Positions 25,701-38,100 of a stretch of 64,000 nt of DNA are shown here, in pieces (position 1 is the stretch's first letter; each line of letters begins with the position of its first letter). Where the stretch lies: contig CM034547.1 of the NCBI GenBank assembly GCA_020055645.1, forward strand, positions 35,408,909 through 35,472,908. The letters are read 5' to 3'. The position numbers and the translations under genes are program-made. Under the pieces are notes generated by a model. It ran no database searches and was not told where the DNA came from. It was given only the letters and a program-made list of their open reading frames with translations. Origin of the DNA: Tomocerus qinae. Its lineage: Eukaryota > Arthropoda > Collembola > Entomobryomorpha > Tomoceridae.

Positions 25701-28700
25701 CACTTTCGTGCCCGTCGAAAGTTTGGACGCACTGTCCCGTCCTCATATCCCAAATTAGAGCCTTTTTGTCGCAGCCCTGAAAGACATTCATATGCATTAA
25801 AATGGTGTTGGATTAAAACACTGCGTCTTCAAGCTTCTTGCAACTGCATTCATTATAAGTATAACAAACTGGAATAGGTAGCCAAATGTGGGAGGAGTAT
25901 GGTTTTAGTATACTCCTTGGCAAAAGTTCTTTACGATGTCACATTAACTTTCACTAGGATTTCATCACATATTTTTACATACCTAGATAATAAATGTTTC
26001 AAATGAAACTATTCTGCCTATGCAGCTGCAGCTACGGCTAGAGGTTACCAGGGATTGTACCTCTAATTAACAATTGCAAGGTTATTACAACTTTGTAAAT
26101 ACTTACACTATGCCTAGCCTTGGATTCATTTACAGTTTACTAGCTTTCTTTCGACCTTCCTTTACTCATATTAATTAATTACTTAAGGGCATCAACTATG
26201 CGGCTATTAAACCTACAGATAACTTTAGCTAATTAAATGACTCCACGGTTTTTGTACTGTCTTTAGGCAATAATTACTGTGTTCGCATGTTATAAATAGC
26301 ATAGTTAATGAATTTCTTACTGCTGAGACAAAAGTATTTCCATTTTCTTGAGGAGCTAAGTCGAGTGACATGATGTCACCACTGTGGCCGTGGAAGCTTT
26401 GTAATCTCGAACCAGATTCGACATCCCATAACGCACAAGTGCTATCACCACTACCACTCAAGATCTGCAAATTTAAAATCTCAAATCATTGTCTTGCATA
26501 CACTACAAAGACAATGACAATATCGTCATAAGAGACAATATTCGTCATTGTAATTGTTTGCTACTTTATCATTTACAGCATCCACTTCCATTAGACATAC
26601 ACCAACACCATTGATTCATATGAAGTGAAAGGAAATACGCACAGTAGTACATTAAGCTATACACAAGACGAACATAGACGTACATCAATTGAATTAAACA
26701 TGTGGGAGGAAATACACAACAAAAGCTAGATAATAGAGAACAATGGTTAATAGCATTAAGTGCAATCGCCTTCGCTTAATTTAGTGTCTTTGTGTGTTTA
26801 TCGTGGGAGGACTTATAGTGTACGTTTTCAGTTCATAGTAAGTAAATAACATGTGTTTATTGTTTATTTATGAATGGGATTTGCAGTAGTACAACCATTG
26901 ACTGGCTTTCATATTGTCGTTTATTTTTATAGTCTGCATTTGATCATTATGAGAAAGAAAAGATTTTAGATTTTTATTTGAGGTCACATAATAAGTACCC
27001 AGATGTGTTGTAAGATATGCATGCAAAATAAAATATTATTTACTGAAAGAAGTTATATCTGCATTCAAAACTACTGGCAATTATAAATTGATGATGTTAG
27101 TTTTAGATAGTGTCTTGTGAATTACATTGTGAAACTGAATTACTACTACATCCTAAAGAAAACAACGAAGAAGACATTCTCAGCAAGGGAAAGTTGATTT
27201 CTTTTGAAAATATCAATACTATTGAATGCACATGTTCGAGTGAGTTTTATCATGCATGGTTGAATATGGTGATGCCTGAATGAGGGTGATGAATAGTGAT
27301 GATGTATGATGAAGGTGACGTTACCTGATAGTCTGAGTTCGGAAGGAATGTACAGCAGGCAGTGTAAGAGGTGTGAGTTCCTACAGGTTTTTTCCGTTGT
27401 GTCGCTTCATCATCGAGAGACAGAGGATACACCGTCACCTTATTATCCAAGCCACTGTTAAAATTAAATTATAAATTAGTGGATGAACTGTCATTTGCCT
27501 GGAGCAAGAGCTACTTGCTTACATATCGAATATCTGTCAGCTCTGAAGAAGGAGCTACTGATTGTGTGTCGTGTGAGCGAGTTCAGTTGACTCGAGTTGA
27601 TTCATTTCTTGTCCTCTCTCACAAAGAGCAAAGTTAGGTTAGATTGGAATTGCCAACATAGAGAGAGAGAGAGATACAAGGGAGGTACAATTGACTACGA
27701 TGGGCTGAAGAGACAATGCAATTGAGAGATTCCATGGAATAAGTACACAGAAGAGAAAGGAGTCAACTTGAGTCAAAGTTAAATCCAATAATGAAATCAC
27801 TCTGTGTATTCTACTGTAAAGTTAAGTCACTTGAATACAAATACCTTATAGCAAGACTTCCCTCGACTCCTTCATTCACTACAATTTAATTAAGTTTACA
27901 GAAAACAGATATACCCGTCTGAAGTAGAAATGCAAATATCTAATATACATACGAATAAGTCCCTACCTATACTACCCTAAGTCTCCTCATCACCCGCCTC
28001 TCTTCACAAAATTAAAACTCCATTTCCAAATGTCTATGTTTCAACACTTCCATAACTTATATAAAATTCCCTTTGCGAGTCACCACCGAGTTTTCCTAGT
28101 TTCATGGCATCATACATTAACACTTTCTATTCTCCCGGTATTCTTTATTAAGGAAAACATCGGACAGACAGTCTCATATTATATGCAGTAGTGTGAAACG
28201 ATAATATTAGCACTTCACGAATGCTAATGAGTCCATATTACCATACTATATGCGTGGCAGTGACCATTTCAAGAATAGTAAACAATTGATTAAAGCTTGC
28301 GGAGTGCAATCACGATTTCGATAGCTCCTTGAGAAGTCCAAATGTTCCAAGTTCTTTCTGCACAAAATAGCACTAAACATCTACCGTAGCTATTCACTTC
28401 TCGTTAATACGTAGCGTGATTGAAATTCTAAGCTAAACTATTTGAAAATCGTTAATGTATATATTTAACAACTTCTGAAATGTATTTATCATCCCCAGCA
28501 TTCTCTGAATGTAAGTATTCATTCTACACCATCGAAAAATGCAGAAAATGTTGCTAATTTTTCCATGTAAATAACATTATTTGAAAACATGAAGTCATTC
28601 ATTGGCATTGGGTTAATGGGTTATCGTTATCACTTATTGGCTGCTAAGAATTGCAGTATTTGCTATTTTCTATTGCTATTGATATTTTTATCCTCTTCCT

Positions 28701-31700
28701 GTTAGTCATTTATTACTTGCAATTGCAATTGCAACAGTTTTAATAATATTATTAATTTTGCATTGTGTACTTAATTTCGCTCACAGTAATAAACATTTCT
28801 ATGAATATAAATATGAAAGAACGTTTTTCAGAAATCAGGGATTTCTCTAATAATGTTCGACCTCCAATTTTTCTCGGTACAAATACAATGGAATTATATT
28901 TATTTTTTTGAATATGAATAAAAATAGCATACGAAATGTAAGAAGAATATTATTTCAATTCATTGGTGTTTCCATCATAAGATATTTTATTTTAAATTCG
29001 CATTCCCGTCAAAATGGAAAGCAAAATAAAATAGCTGGAATAAAAAGATCATTTGCCACTAGTTTTTCTTAAAATCGGTTCAGTGTTGAGTATTACCTAC
29101 GAAGACTGTTATAACGAAGTATTGAAGTGTATAATGGGCGAAGTATTGAAAAAATGAAACATTGAGCAGTGTAAATTGGGATTTTTTGGATGCCGTCGGT
29201 CAATATCTCCTAAATTTACGGTCCTCGCATAAAAATTCTATCATATCTGAAAAGGCACTACGTAAATACTTAGTCAAATAGATTTAGTGGGGTGCCTGAG
29301 TGCGAGCTTTATATCAAAGAATGCTTGCAATATCACCACCCTGATGCCAGAAAGACCACGGTTTGGTTGTCGTTGACATTTCATTATATACATTGTGATA
29401 GATACCAAATTGGTATATTTGTGGTGGTAAATATGTCAATTAGGGATAAAGGATTGGAGAGGAATGGAATGGCCATCTTTAAAACAAAGTTGATACCTAT
29501 TTATGGCCAGCAACATTTATTTGTCCATTAGGTTATTAATAGGAGTAGGGATTCATGTTGGAGCTGTTATCGTCAGACGCATCCATGACAGAACTCGTTT
29601 CTTGACGACTGAGTTTTTTCTTAGAGCGATATAAAGGCCATTATAGGTAAGTAGAAGGCACTTTGGGGCATTCCGTCATCCATTAGCAATACAATACTCT
29701 TAAGTATAAGGGGATTGTGTGTCATCGGTGGCTGGTAATCGCAATCTATCATAATATAAAGTTTGACCTGTTACATACACGAAGACTGGCTCTGTTTGAT
29801 GACAGGGGAGTGGAGAACTACCTAGGTATATCTGGCATCTATAATATTAATGAATTGCTATAATAAGGGAGGTATAATAATAGTTTGTGTGTTTTAAGTG
29901 TTCTGCGTTGGCTGTTAGGTAAGTTGACTTTATTGCGGTGGAAAGTAATTAAATGCTAACCCGCAAGCGATCACAGTTCCAGAAGGACCATAAGAACAGG
30001 CCATGACCCACGTGGTGGGCATAGCCAGGGCATGTTCCTTGTTCGTCGTGAAAGCATCCCAGATGATTACTTTGCCGTCCTGGAAGAGAAAGAGAGAACA
30101 AGAAGAGAAATCAATATTATTTCCATTGACACTTTCTCGGGCTTAAGTTAACTTCACTTCACTAATATCGCATCAGAGACGTAGACAAGAAAGTCCAAAT
30201 CGAAGGAACTCACTGTCTATGTCTTTGGCATGGCATTGCAACTCAACTCTCCGGGCTAAATGTAGACAAGAGAAAGCTGGAAAGGCTGGGCCAGACCAAG
30301 TCAACCATCCTATCGTATCGTGGAGGAATTCCAATAATTCCTAAAGGGATCTTAACATCACGTTTTCTATAGTCTTAAAACTACGTGCTGAAAATAATAT
30401 AATCTTTTTACTTTACATTTGCCTTCCTTCTTATTCTTGCTCTTGTTCTTAGTGTGTGTGTGTCGAGTGGAGCAAGATTGGAGGTAGCCGAGCCTTTTCC
30501 TCCCCTTTCTACCCATCCCACTCCTGCGGTTCATTCTACTACTACACTCAACTCTTTTATTTAGCTAAAAAACTTTTGCAAATCATTAAATAAACCAAAG
30601 GGCTACGCTCCAACAATATGTACAGGGTAACCAACATAATACATTTTTTAAACGCCCCTGCATGTTCCAATGTTTGTCAACTGTACTAAAACTATCAAAA
30701 ACTTCTTTTCCTTTCATCTCCCCTTTGTTACTACCTAAAATAAATTCTTCCAAAAATTCTTCACAATCTTCACAAACCAATTAATCCTATTTTCTAACTT
30801 AATGTCTGACTGATTATACGATTTCAATTTATTGTAATATTTTATTCGAAATGGATCAAACAGTGTAAAGACTCAAATGTGCATTAGTATAACAAAATAT
30901 CTAAGCAATAAATAATTAATATCTGTCAATTATAATTTAATACGTATAGGTACATTTTTCTGGAGCTTGTCCATAACGATGTTTTATTATTTAACTTGCC
31001 TCGTAGAAACCATGAATCTATAATAGTTTATAGTACAGGCGATAAATGTATTACTTTGGTTCTTAGTATTGGGTGATTAGCTTGTCTAATAATATTTCAT
31101 GTATGCCAAAATGCGAATTAATTTCTAAATGTGAAGTAATGCAGAGGAGATATATGATCCCATTTTGACCTTTATATGTGGGTTAAGATAGTATCTCTGG
31201 AATTTATGTTTAAATCCAGATGGGGAATGACGGAGAAGGATGAGGTAGGAAATGAAGTCAGTTCAACTATCGTCGTGGCAGATAGACACTGGGACTGAGA
31301 GACAGGAAAAGAGACATAGAGTAATGTGTACCTGTGAAGACGACACGAGGTGTCGTTTATCTTGAGACCAATCCACGCATAATACTTTCCCTTGGTGTCC
31401 CTTGAGAACCCTCCTCGGCTTGATGTTCAATTGTCCAACATTTTCCAGTCGTTGAGCTACTGTTGACACTAAAATTTAAAACGGATGATATGAATGAAAC
31501 ATAAATTATAATATTTATTATTATTTAAGTGGCTGAGGTTCAATTTATATGGCCGTATCAGAACTGGGCATTATATTTCGATTAAATATCAGGTCACATT
31601 TTTTCATAAATTTGTATAAATCAGTACATGTCATCCTACAGGTATTTCAGAGATTACAATCATGTCCAATTCGTAGTATCCAAAATTTATATTACTTTGC

Positions 31701-34700
31701 TTAAACGGATTAACTTTGACCCAGTCAAGTGGGAGATTTAATTTTCTTGTTTTGCAGGGAGCTGAGTGTGAAAATTTTCACTTTTTATATTACACTGCCA
31801 GCAAGCAAGACTTTATGTTACCCAATTCAACGTGTTTGCATTAAAACATAAACAAAACGTAATTAACTTGTTTATCCTATTCTCTATGTAACTACTAGTA
31901 TGGATTTCCTGAGAGATGTAGGACATTAAGCGGGAGTTAAATGGGTTTGGTGGCAAAAGTGGCCATCTAAATGGTAATTTCCTTTTTGATAAATGTTAGG
32001 CCATTTTCTCTATTATAATCATCTGCCTGGTACTTGCAAGCACACATGTGCTCTGGGTAGATTCATAAAAAATGTATATTTTCATCGTCTTAAAAGGAAT
32101 TGTTGTTGGTGATGTCGCCCTGTTTCCATTATTTTCACCGCAAAAGAAAGTCTGACAAATGTTTACTTTTTTGTGAAATGTTTTGTGAAAAAAAATCCCA
32201 CTAGCAGTTAAAAAAATATTTGTTTCCGCCGACAAAATGTGCTTTCCTGGTTTATGTAAAAGTGTTGTTCAAGTGTACGTGCTGATACTCAGGAACGAAA
32301 GTTATAATTTATATTCTAGTGCTGTTTAGAAGGATCTAAACTATGAACATAGTAGATTGCACTCGAATAGTAGTAGTTTGTTGAAGTACAACTGCCTTTG
32401 TAGCATCAGCAAAGCAGGATTCATTATTCCCCAAAAATAATATGCTTTCATCATGTCTTTGATTTTGATTCAACGCCCAACCGAAACGAATGGAAATGGA
32501 GTACGTATAGTTAGAGGAGAGAGGCTATGGCCTAAAAATAGCTGCCGTTTAGTTTGGATGGTTTACTTTCGTTGAGATAGCCTAAGTGGCATCCCTTTAA
32601 TCTCCTTATGACAAGCTTCGCTGATAAATATGATGTGATGTCTCTGGCTCTTTACTTATCTCATCTCTTTGTGTCTTTATCCATCTCTCTGTGGATTCTA
32701 CTCACTACTTATGTAATCTATAGGCACGTCTAAACTTGAACATTCCATATTTTAATAAGCCTTTCAAAAGTGGAGCAAAAGGAAGAAGAGTGCTTGTTGT
32801 ATCCTCGTAATAATAATGGTGCATAATAAATAGTAGGTATACCTAATAATAATTCAGCATTAAATGAAAACGAGCACTGCTTCAAAGCACAGTTTTAAAA
32901 AAGAAACAAGTGTTTGTATAACAATAGAGTAGTTGATGCATAATGATTGTCTAAGCAGGCTCAATAGAATATAGTAGAGGAGATGATACCGCAACAACTC
33001 CCATTATATGGTTATGATTATTATTATTTTATAGGATGTAACATGATACTTACGGAAGAAAGAGAATAATATTATCCTTCTCCCTTTGCATCTCTAGCCT
33101 ATAGCGCTATTTTTAGAGGCATAATTTAATAATACATAAATAAATACAACACAGAGTCCCATTCTTTGCTTTGCAAGATAAGTGCCGGTATTTCCCGTAT
33201 ACGAGTGACATCATTCGTACATCACCAAATACGCTTCTATCGATATAAATTTAACTGTATGTTTGTAATGACTTCAGTAACCTTATTGCAAGTAAATCCT
33301 ACAATTCCAAACCCTCCTCCTGCTTCCTCTCACAAGAAGTAAAGTTTAATATTGCGATAATAAATTCCAAGCATTCTCTAGTTTGACATGGACGTAAATT
33401 CTACATGATGCTGTCTCCTGCCTGACAGTCGTGAATATATTTATATCATTATCTAATTCGAGAGTGAATACCAAGAGCTATTTGTGGTACCCATATTAAA
33501 TATCCCTTGCAATGGATCAATCTCAATTCATCCAGTGTGGAGGTACCTCTACATTCCAAATATTTATGTCCATGTTACATTATCCAATCCTTACTGCACA
33601 ACCACAACTAGGAAAACTTTAATAAAATTCGTACTCACAAAATATTGCGGACCATTGCAATATCAAGTCAATATAACTTTTTATATCGTGTACATGTTGT
33701 AAATGGTCTTTTTAATAGCAATAACCCTCTACAGGCTTTGCAGGATATTTAGTTAGGTAGGTATAAGCTCCGATCTGCGGCAATAGCTAATTAGATTAAT
33801 ATTTAGATTCCTTTCAGTGTCAATTCAATCAGGAAATATCTCGCAATCCTTCAGATAATTTTGGCTTGGCAATGTTCTACTTATAGCTTCCATTAGTTTC
33901 TCATAAATTCATTGAAAGATCTTTAAAGTCCTACTTCTATCTATGATTTCCTCCTAGTGAAATTTTATGGCCTGAATCGATCGATGCCTCCTGAGAGTTG
34001 TTTAGCCACATCCTTTTCAACGTGCAGTTATTTACAGTTATGTAGTTGTATGCAAGGACTTCTCTTTACTTCCTACTTAGTTTTCCTCGGAAATCTTTAT
34101 TCTTCACATTGTACATAAATCTGACCTTTGTAGTAGATGTGAAAATCCTAAAAAATATACTTTTTCGTTAGTATTCTGCTATACAAAATTTCTATATATA
34201 TAGTATACAATTTTGGTTATCAGGAAAAAGAGCAAACTCGTCAAATTACTTAATGTGAACACAACTCAAATCTTTTTCCTAATAAATACCATAAAAACAA
34301 CCATTAATAGTATATTATCTACTTTACACTATGGGAAATTAGGGAACTATAATAAATTTTAGTATCAATTTTCATTGTGAATTATATAAGACTGTGGTGA
34401 ATGTAATACACTGTAATGTTGAAATAATTAAGCACTGTGAAAGCGCAATAGTAAGGGAACATCAATAGTGTGTGTGGGTCGGTGACGGGGAAAGTGGACT
34501 TTCACCAGGAGTTAAAGTACAGGGATGTGGCGTAATTAATCCATCAATAAAAGGCAGGAGGGGTCTGGTGATGGCCATAAATATGAGAGAGAAAGGGAAG
34601 TAATAAAAGAGCATACATGCAACATCGTTGAGTTTTTGTCTCTCTTCCTCTAATTTGGTCTTAAGAGCTTCTGCCTCTTTGGCAAGAGCCTCGATACTTT

Positions 34701-34740
34701 CAGCAGGTGTATCAATCTTCAAACTCAAGTCTGCACTCAT
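19772..34740 (-). CDS. Gnb5: Guanine nucleotide-binding protein subunit beta-5, complete
   Basis: A seven-bladed WD40 propeller that pairs with the GGL domain of R7-type RGS proteins and tunes G-protein signalling, chiefly in neurons. Coding exons on the - strand: 34740-34617, 31468-31332, 30079-29961, 27454-27325, 26464-26321, 25776-25636, 22550-22287 and 19783-19772. They total 1071 nt, or 356 residues plus TAA, close to the 353-residue short vertebrate form. The N-terminus is a helical coiled-coil ([20 protein letters not shown]). Beta-5 rather than beta-1 to -4 is indicated by [36 protein letters not shown] followed by [20 protein letters not shown], and the ending TLRVWA. An in-frame TAA lies at 34858-34860 upstream of the chosen ATG. 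Every intron is GT-AG and all phases match. Confidence 0.97.
22287..22550 (-). CDS. Gnb5: G-beta-5 exon 7
   Basis: The longest exon, 88 codons, encodes [20 protein letters not shown], then the last two blades ([35 protein letters not shown]) and ends SWDSTLR. It stops just before the final Val-Trp-Ala of the family, which lies in the next exon. The donor is GTACGT. Confidence 0.95.
25636..25776 (-). CDS. Gnb5: G-beta-5 exon 6
   Basis: A phase-0 exon of 47 codons encodes [20 protein letters not shown], then [16 protein letters not shown] and TGSDDAT. These residues are diagnostic for beta-5. The acceptor is CTTTCAG and the donor GTAAGG. Confidence 0.95.
26321..26464 (-). CDS. Gnb5: G-beta-5 exon 5
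   Basis: A phase-0 exon of 48 codons encodes [34 protein letters not shown] and NTFVSA. The blade has the complete GH...WD core. The acceptor is ATTTGCAG and the donor GTAAGA. Confidence 0.95.
27325..27454 (-). CDS. Gnb5: G-beta-5 exon 4
   Basis: The exon encodes [20 protein letters not shown], then a [27 protein letters not shown] end. The [10 protein letters not shown] motif corresponds to LDNKCSVYPL of vertebrate beta-5. The acceptor is TTAACAG and the donor GTAACG. Confidence 0.95.
27661..27674. repeat. GA dinucleotide microsatellite
   Basis: Seven GA units lie in a G-beta-5 intron. No function is implied. Confidence 0.8.
29961..30079 (-). CDS. Gnb5: G-beta-5 exon 3
   Basis: The exon encodes [20 protein letters not shown], then [13 protein letters not shown] and IACGG, the first WD pair and second blade. 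The translated stretch is too short and out of ATG frame to stand out as an open frame, but phase and homology place it exactly. The donor is GTTAGC. Confidence 0.95.
31332..31468 (-). CDS. Gnb5: G-beta-5 exon 2, first WD blade
   Basis: The exon encodes [19 protein letters not shown], then [19 protein letters not shown] and SSSQ. It matches the conserved GH...V-C-DW opening of the propeller. The acceptor TTTTAG and donor GTACAC are both on the - strand. Confidence 0.95.
34617..34740 (-). CDS. Gnb5: G-beta-5 first coding exon
   Basis: The ATG at 34740-34738 starts [20 protein letters not shown] and continues into the [11 protein letters not shown] helix. The in-frame stop at 34860-34858 and absence of an ATG between support this start, if the exon is continuous upstream. 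A possible acceptor CTGCAG at 34824-34819 could instead bring in a 5' exon, as the vertebrate long isoform has. The donor is GTATGC. Confidence 0.88.
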
Positions 34741-34857
34741 GACAGTGACCCAAGCCTGATTGTGACTCTGGCTCTGGCTCGTAGAGGAGTCGTTGGCGTT
34801 AGAAGTTTTCTGTTTGATCTGCAGTATGAATGACTTGTTGGCAACGGACGCACGCAA

Positions 34858-35195
34858 TTAACCAAAGAATTCAGCCTTGCTCACTCTCAGTCTGCCGGTG
34901 CGGCGCTTTCCCTGATATCCAATTAAGACTTCCCTTCTGTCACTCCTCGCTCTTCAGTCCCCTTTTGCAAAAACGTTATTTCTACGAAAATTGTACTTTG
35001 TGTCGGGTAGTTGTACAATGCAAAGTTGCGCTTATCCTTATGCTAACCATATTTATTGGATTGCACTTAGAGCTCCTAGACTTGACTGGAGTCAAAATGA
35101 GAGGAGCGGGACTTTCTCCGTTTCATATATCTCTCTGGAATCATTTTGCTTCACTTTTCACAAAATGTCAACGTCAATACCCAAAGAAAAGAACG
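34858..35195 (+). promoter_or_regulatory. Possible divergent promoter and + strand first exon
   Basis: Just upstream of the G-beta-5 start, the + strand has an arthropod-style initiator TCAGTCT at 34887-34893. It is followed by a GC-rich patch, and later by an ATG at 35165 in a good context (CACAAAATG). That frame, MSTSIPKEKN, runs into a strong donor GTAAGT at 35196. This pattern would fit a first exon transcribed away from G-beta-5. The same frame is open back to an ATG at 35018. No downstream exon was found, so this remains tentative. Confidence 0.2.
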
Positions 35196-35199
35196 GTAA

Positions 35200-38100
35200 G
35201 TGACTGTTGACAGCTGACTCGTGACAAATGGAAACTCACTCGACTTCATTTGTCGGATCGAATTTTCGTTTCCCTATTTTCATTTAGTATTTATAATTCA
35301 TTTAGATCCTGCATGGTCAGTCTTTCTTCCACTAGTACTACAGTTATGAGTACATCTTCCGAGAAAACCCTCAAAAAATACTAAAACGACAGCACAACAC
35401 CCCATGGCATTCCATTGTTGATATTTACAGTTCCCGATCCTTGCACCACATTACATATATCTAAATGTAGGTAAATGACGGAGAATCACAGAACACGAAC
35501 ATTACTTTTTTACGTCAATGACAATAAGTGGGAGAGGATCGGCGATGGTAGGTCCTGCTCGTCGATATTCGAGCTGCATTCGAAGAAGGAGGACGAGAAC
35601 ATGGGACTCTGATGTGACACATGTCGTCTTCCTAGAACAATTGTTTATTTACCAAATGTAAGCATACGTAGTACATTTCACTCCTGCCTCGCCTTCCCTT
35701 CAGCCTTAAATCGGTTTCATTACATTGCGAAACTGTACAAAGTACACCCACTATAATAACAAACAAATGGACTAGATTCACTTTTCCTAGTCACAGCTAA
35801 CAAAAAACGTTTTAAGCCACTTTCTTTGATTCGTTGACTTGACTGGACTACCCGTTGAAAATGGATTTAGTACTTTCTCCGACACGTCTAGGAATTTCCA
35901 CTTGTTTTTCTGTTCAACTTGTTGTTGGTTCGTCGATCTTTCATTGTTAAAAGATGCAAATACCCTCACGTGTTTATAAGGGTGCAACAATAGTTAAAAC
36001 ATGTAACAATTTCTTTGTTTCTGGTATTCGATTTATGATACGTAGTTTACCTAGTATTCGTATTAATATAAACTTTCTTTCTGCACATGAATGGCTTTTC
36101 TGGGAAGGGAAAGCAAATAAAAGAGATTTCTCGGAGACAATGCGAGTGTTGTTGTCTGTAAGTAATTATCGCCGTTTCTTTATTGAGGAGCACAATAGAA
36201 TTAACTAGCAGTGTCGGGGAAGAGAAGTTATTGGAGCCCAGTTCAAAGAGTTCATTTTCAAGAGAGGAGTGATTTTATCAAATAAACGATAGTGACAAAG
36301 TTAATCACTAAAGTGTAATATAGAAAAGTACATCGAAATGCGGAGTTGTGAAGTTGGACAAACAGTTTATTTAGTTTTAGTCGCGGGAGGAACTGAGAAA
36401 GAGAGAGGGAATTGATTGCCGAGCAGTTGTAAGTTGAGGCAATCTCCTTCGACTAGACTCAGAAGAGGAATTCAAACGAAATGAATTCTGCATTAAGTTG
36501 TGCCTGTTGTTTGCGTTCTGTTGAGTGTGTGGTGTGATATCTTGTGCGAATGTGAAATAAATGAAATGAACATAATTATAGAGACTACCCTATACCGGAG
36601 ACAGATAGATAGGCTACAGTGTACGATGTATATGATAACTGTATCTGTCTCTGATTAGAGATTAGTTAATGTGTGGCCCGAGTATTTACTCCACTGTTTG
36701 TGCGTATAAATATATTATAGATGAGTGTATCTATGTATACACACGACGGGTGTTAGTAGTAGTGGCTATAGTATTTAGCAGTAGTAGTAGTCGAGTGTAG
36801 TGTATGGGAAGGCAAGGGATTTCCCAGCGAAGAATCACTCACAGAGTCACAGTCTTTTTATTTTAGTAACGCAGATAGTGGGATGTATATTCGTTTGTGT
36901 ATGCAATAGACGAATGCGAATGAATTTCAGTAGTGACTTGAGGAATGGAATGTTCTTCTGTAACGAATACAGCGGATCCTATCAGTCTGTCTATCTCTAT
37001 GTGTATTGGATGTTGGAATATACGTAATAAGTATGTTAGTGTAGTCCGTAGTTTAGTGTGTGTGGTTTCGTGGGCTCTCTCTCCAGAGTTGCAGTTTCCT
37101 CGGGATATAGAGCACTTATACACAGGAGATATATCCGACTCCTTCCTTAGGGTTTGGTTCAGCTCCGTCCTCTTCTTTCCGTCCTCTTCCCTTTTCTTCG
37201 GTTCCGTCCTATCTTGTCTTCTTTAGTTTCTGTTTCGGAGGGTTCGGTTCACTTGCACAGTTAGTGCCCGGGATAGGATGCGAGTTGGGGAGAGTGTAGT
37301 CGTCGTGTCGGAGGAAAGCGGAGAACTGAACTGTTGTGCTCTGTTGTTGTCCGTGAGTTGAGTTACGTGTGCTCCAATGTCCACAACGTGCACTGCTCCT
37401 TTTCAACCCGACAACGTCCCACTACTTATTTATCCTTCCGATTGTGATTTTAATTAGACTGCCAATTCCAATAGATACACACAAAATGCTCCAATTAAAA
37501 CCCACTGCTCAGTCCACGGAAAAATGATTTTATGTTTTCAGTAATTCTCACCCAGGCTGAGCCAATTGGCGAATTTCTCAGCCAAGTTGAAATGTGTGGA
37601 AGAGACGGGAGAGCAAGTGACATGTGTAGAAACTCGGGCGTGCCCATTCCTTGCAATCGATTGCGACTTGCAATGCAACGGACCTAAACTAAAGTCAGCC
37701 AGAGTAGAGCACAGCAGAGGATGTGGTTCCTTCTCCTAAGCTCAGCAATATATTTCCTTCTCCTACTACACTCTCTCTCTCTCTCACTCCTAAATATATC
37801 AGTACATGTATAAGACACGTATAAATACTACCCGGCCGACTCTCCTCTAGTATTCTACATAAATACTTTCAGTTGTTACGGAACGTACCTACGCAATGCT
37901 AAACTAAACGTGCATACACGCTCAGCCGCTCAGCTCACTTCAATTCACTCCAGTCAGTCTCAGTCAGCACTAGCAGATTCCCAGCCCAACATACATATAC
38001 ACAGCTCACACTAAATAACAAGTGCAGCCAGACTACCCACCTATGTACTCCCGACCAAGACCATATTAGACTTATCTCTTCTCTGTGTACACACCTTTTA

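Noticed and set aside
30586..30780. 64-codon - strand frame in a G-beta-5 intron
   Set aside because: Acidic, protein-like start ([12 protein letters not shown]) but no ATG, no splice signals and no family match.
34741..34857. In-frame extension upstream of the G-beta-5 ATG
   Set aside because: The extension begins with TTG directly after an in-frame TAA and has no ATG, so it is more likely 5' UTR; it could be coding only if spliced at 34818.
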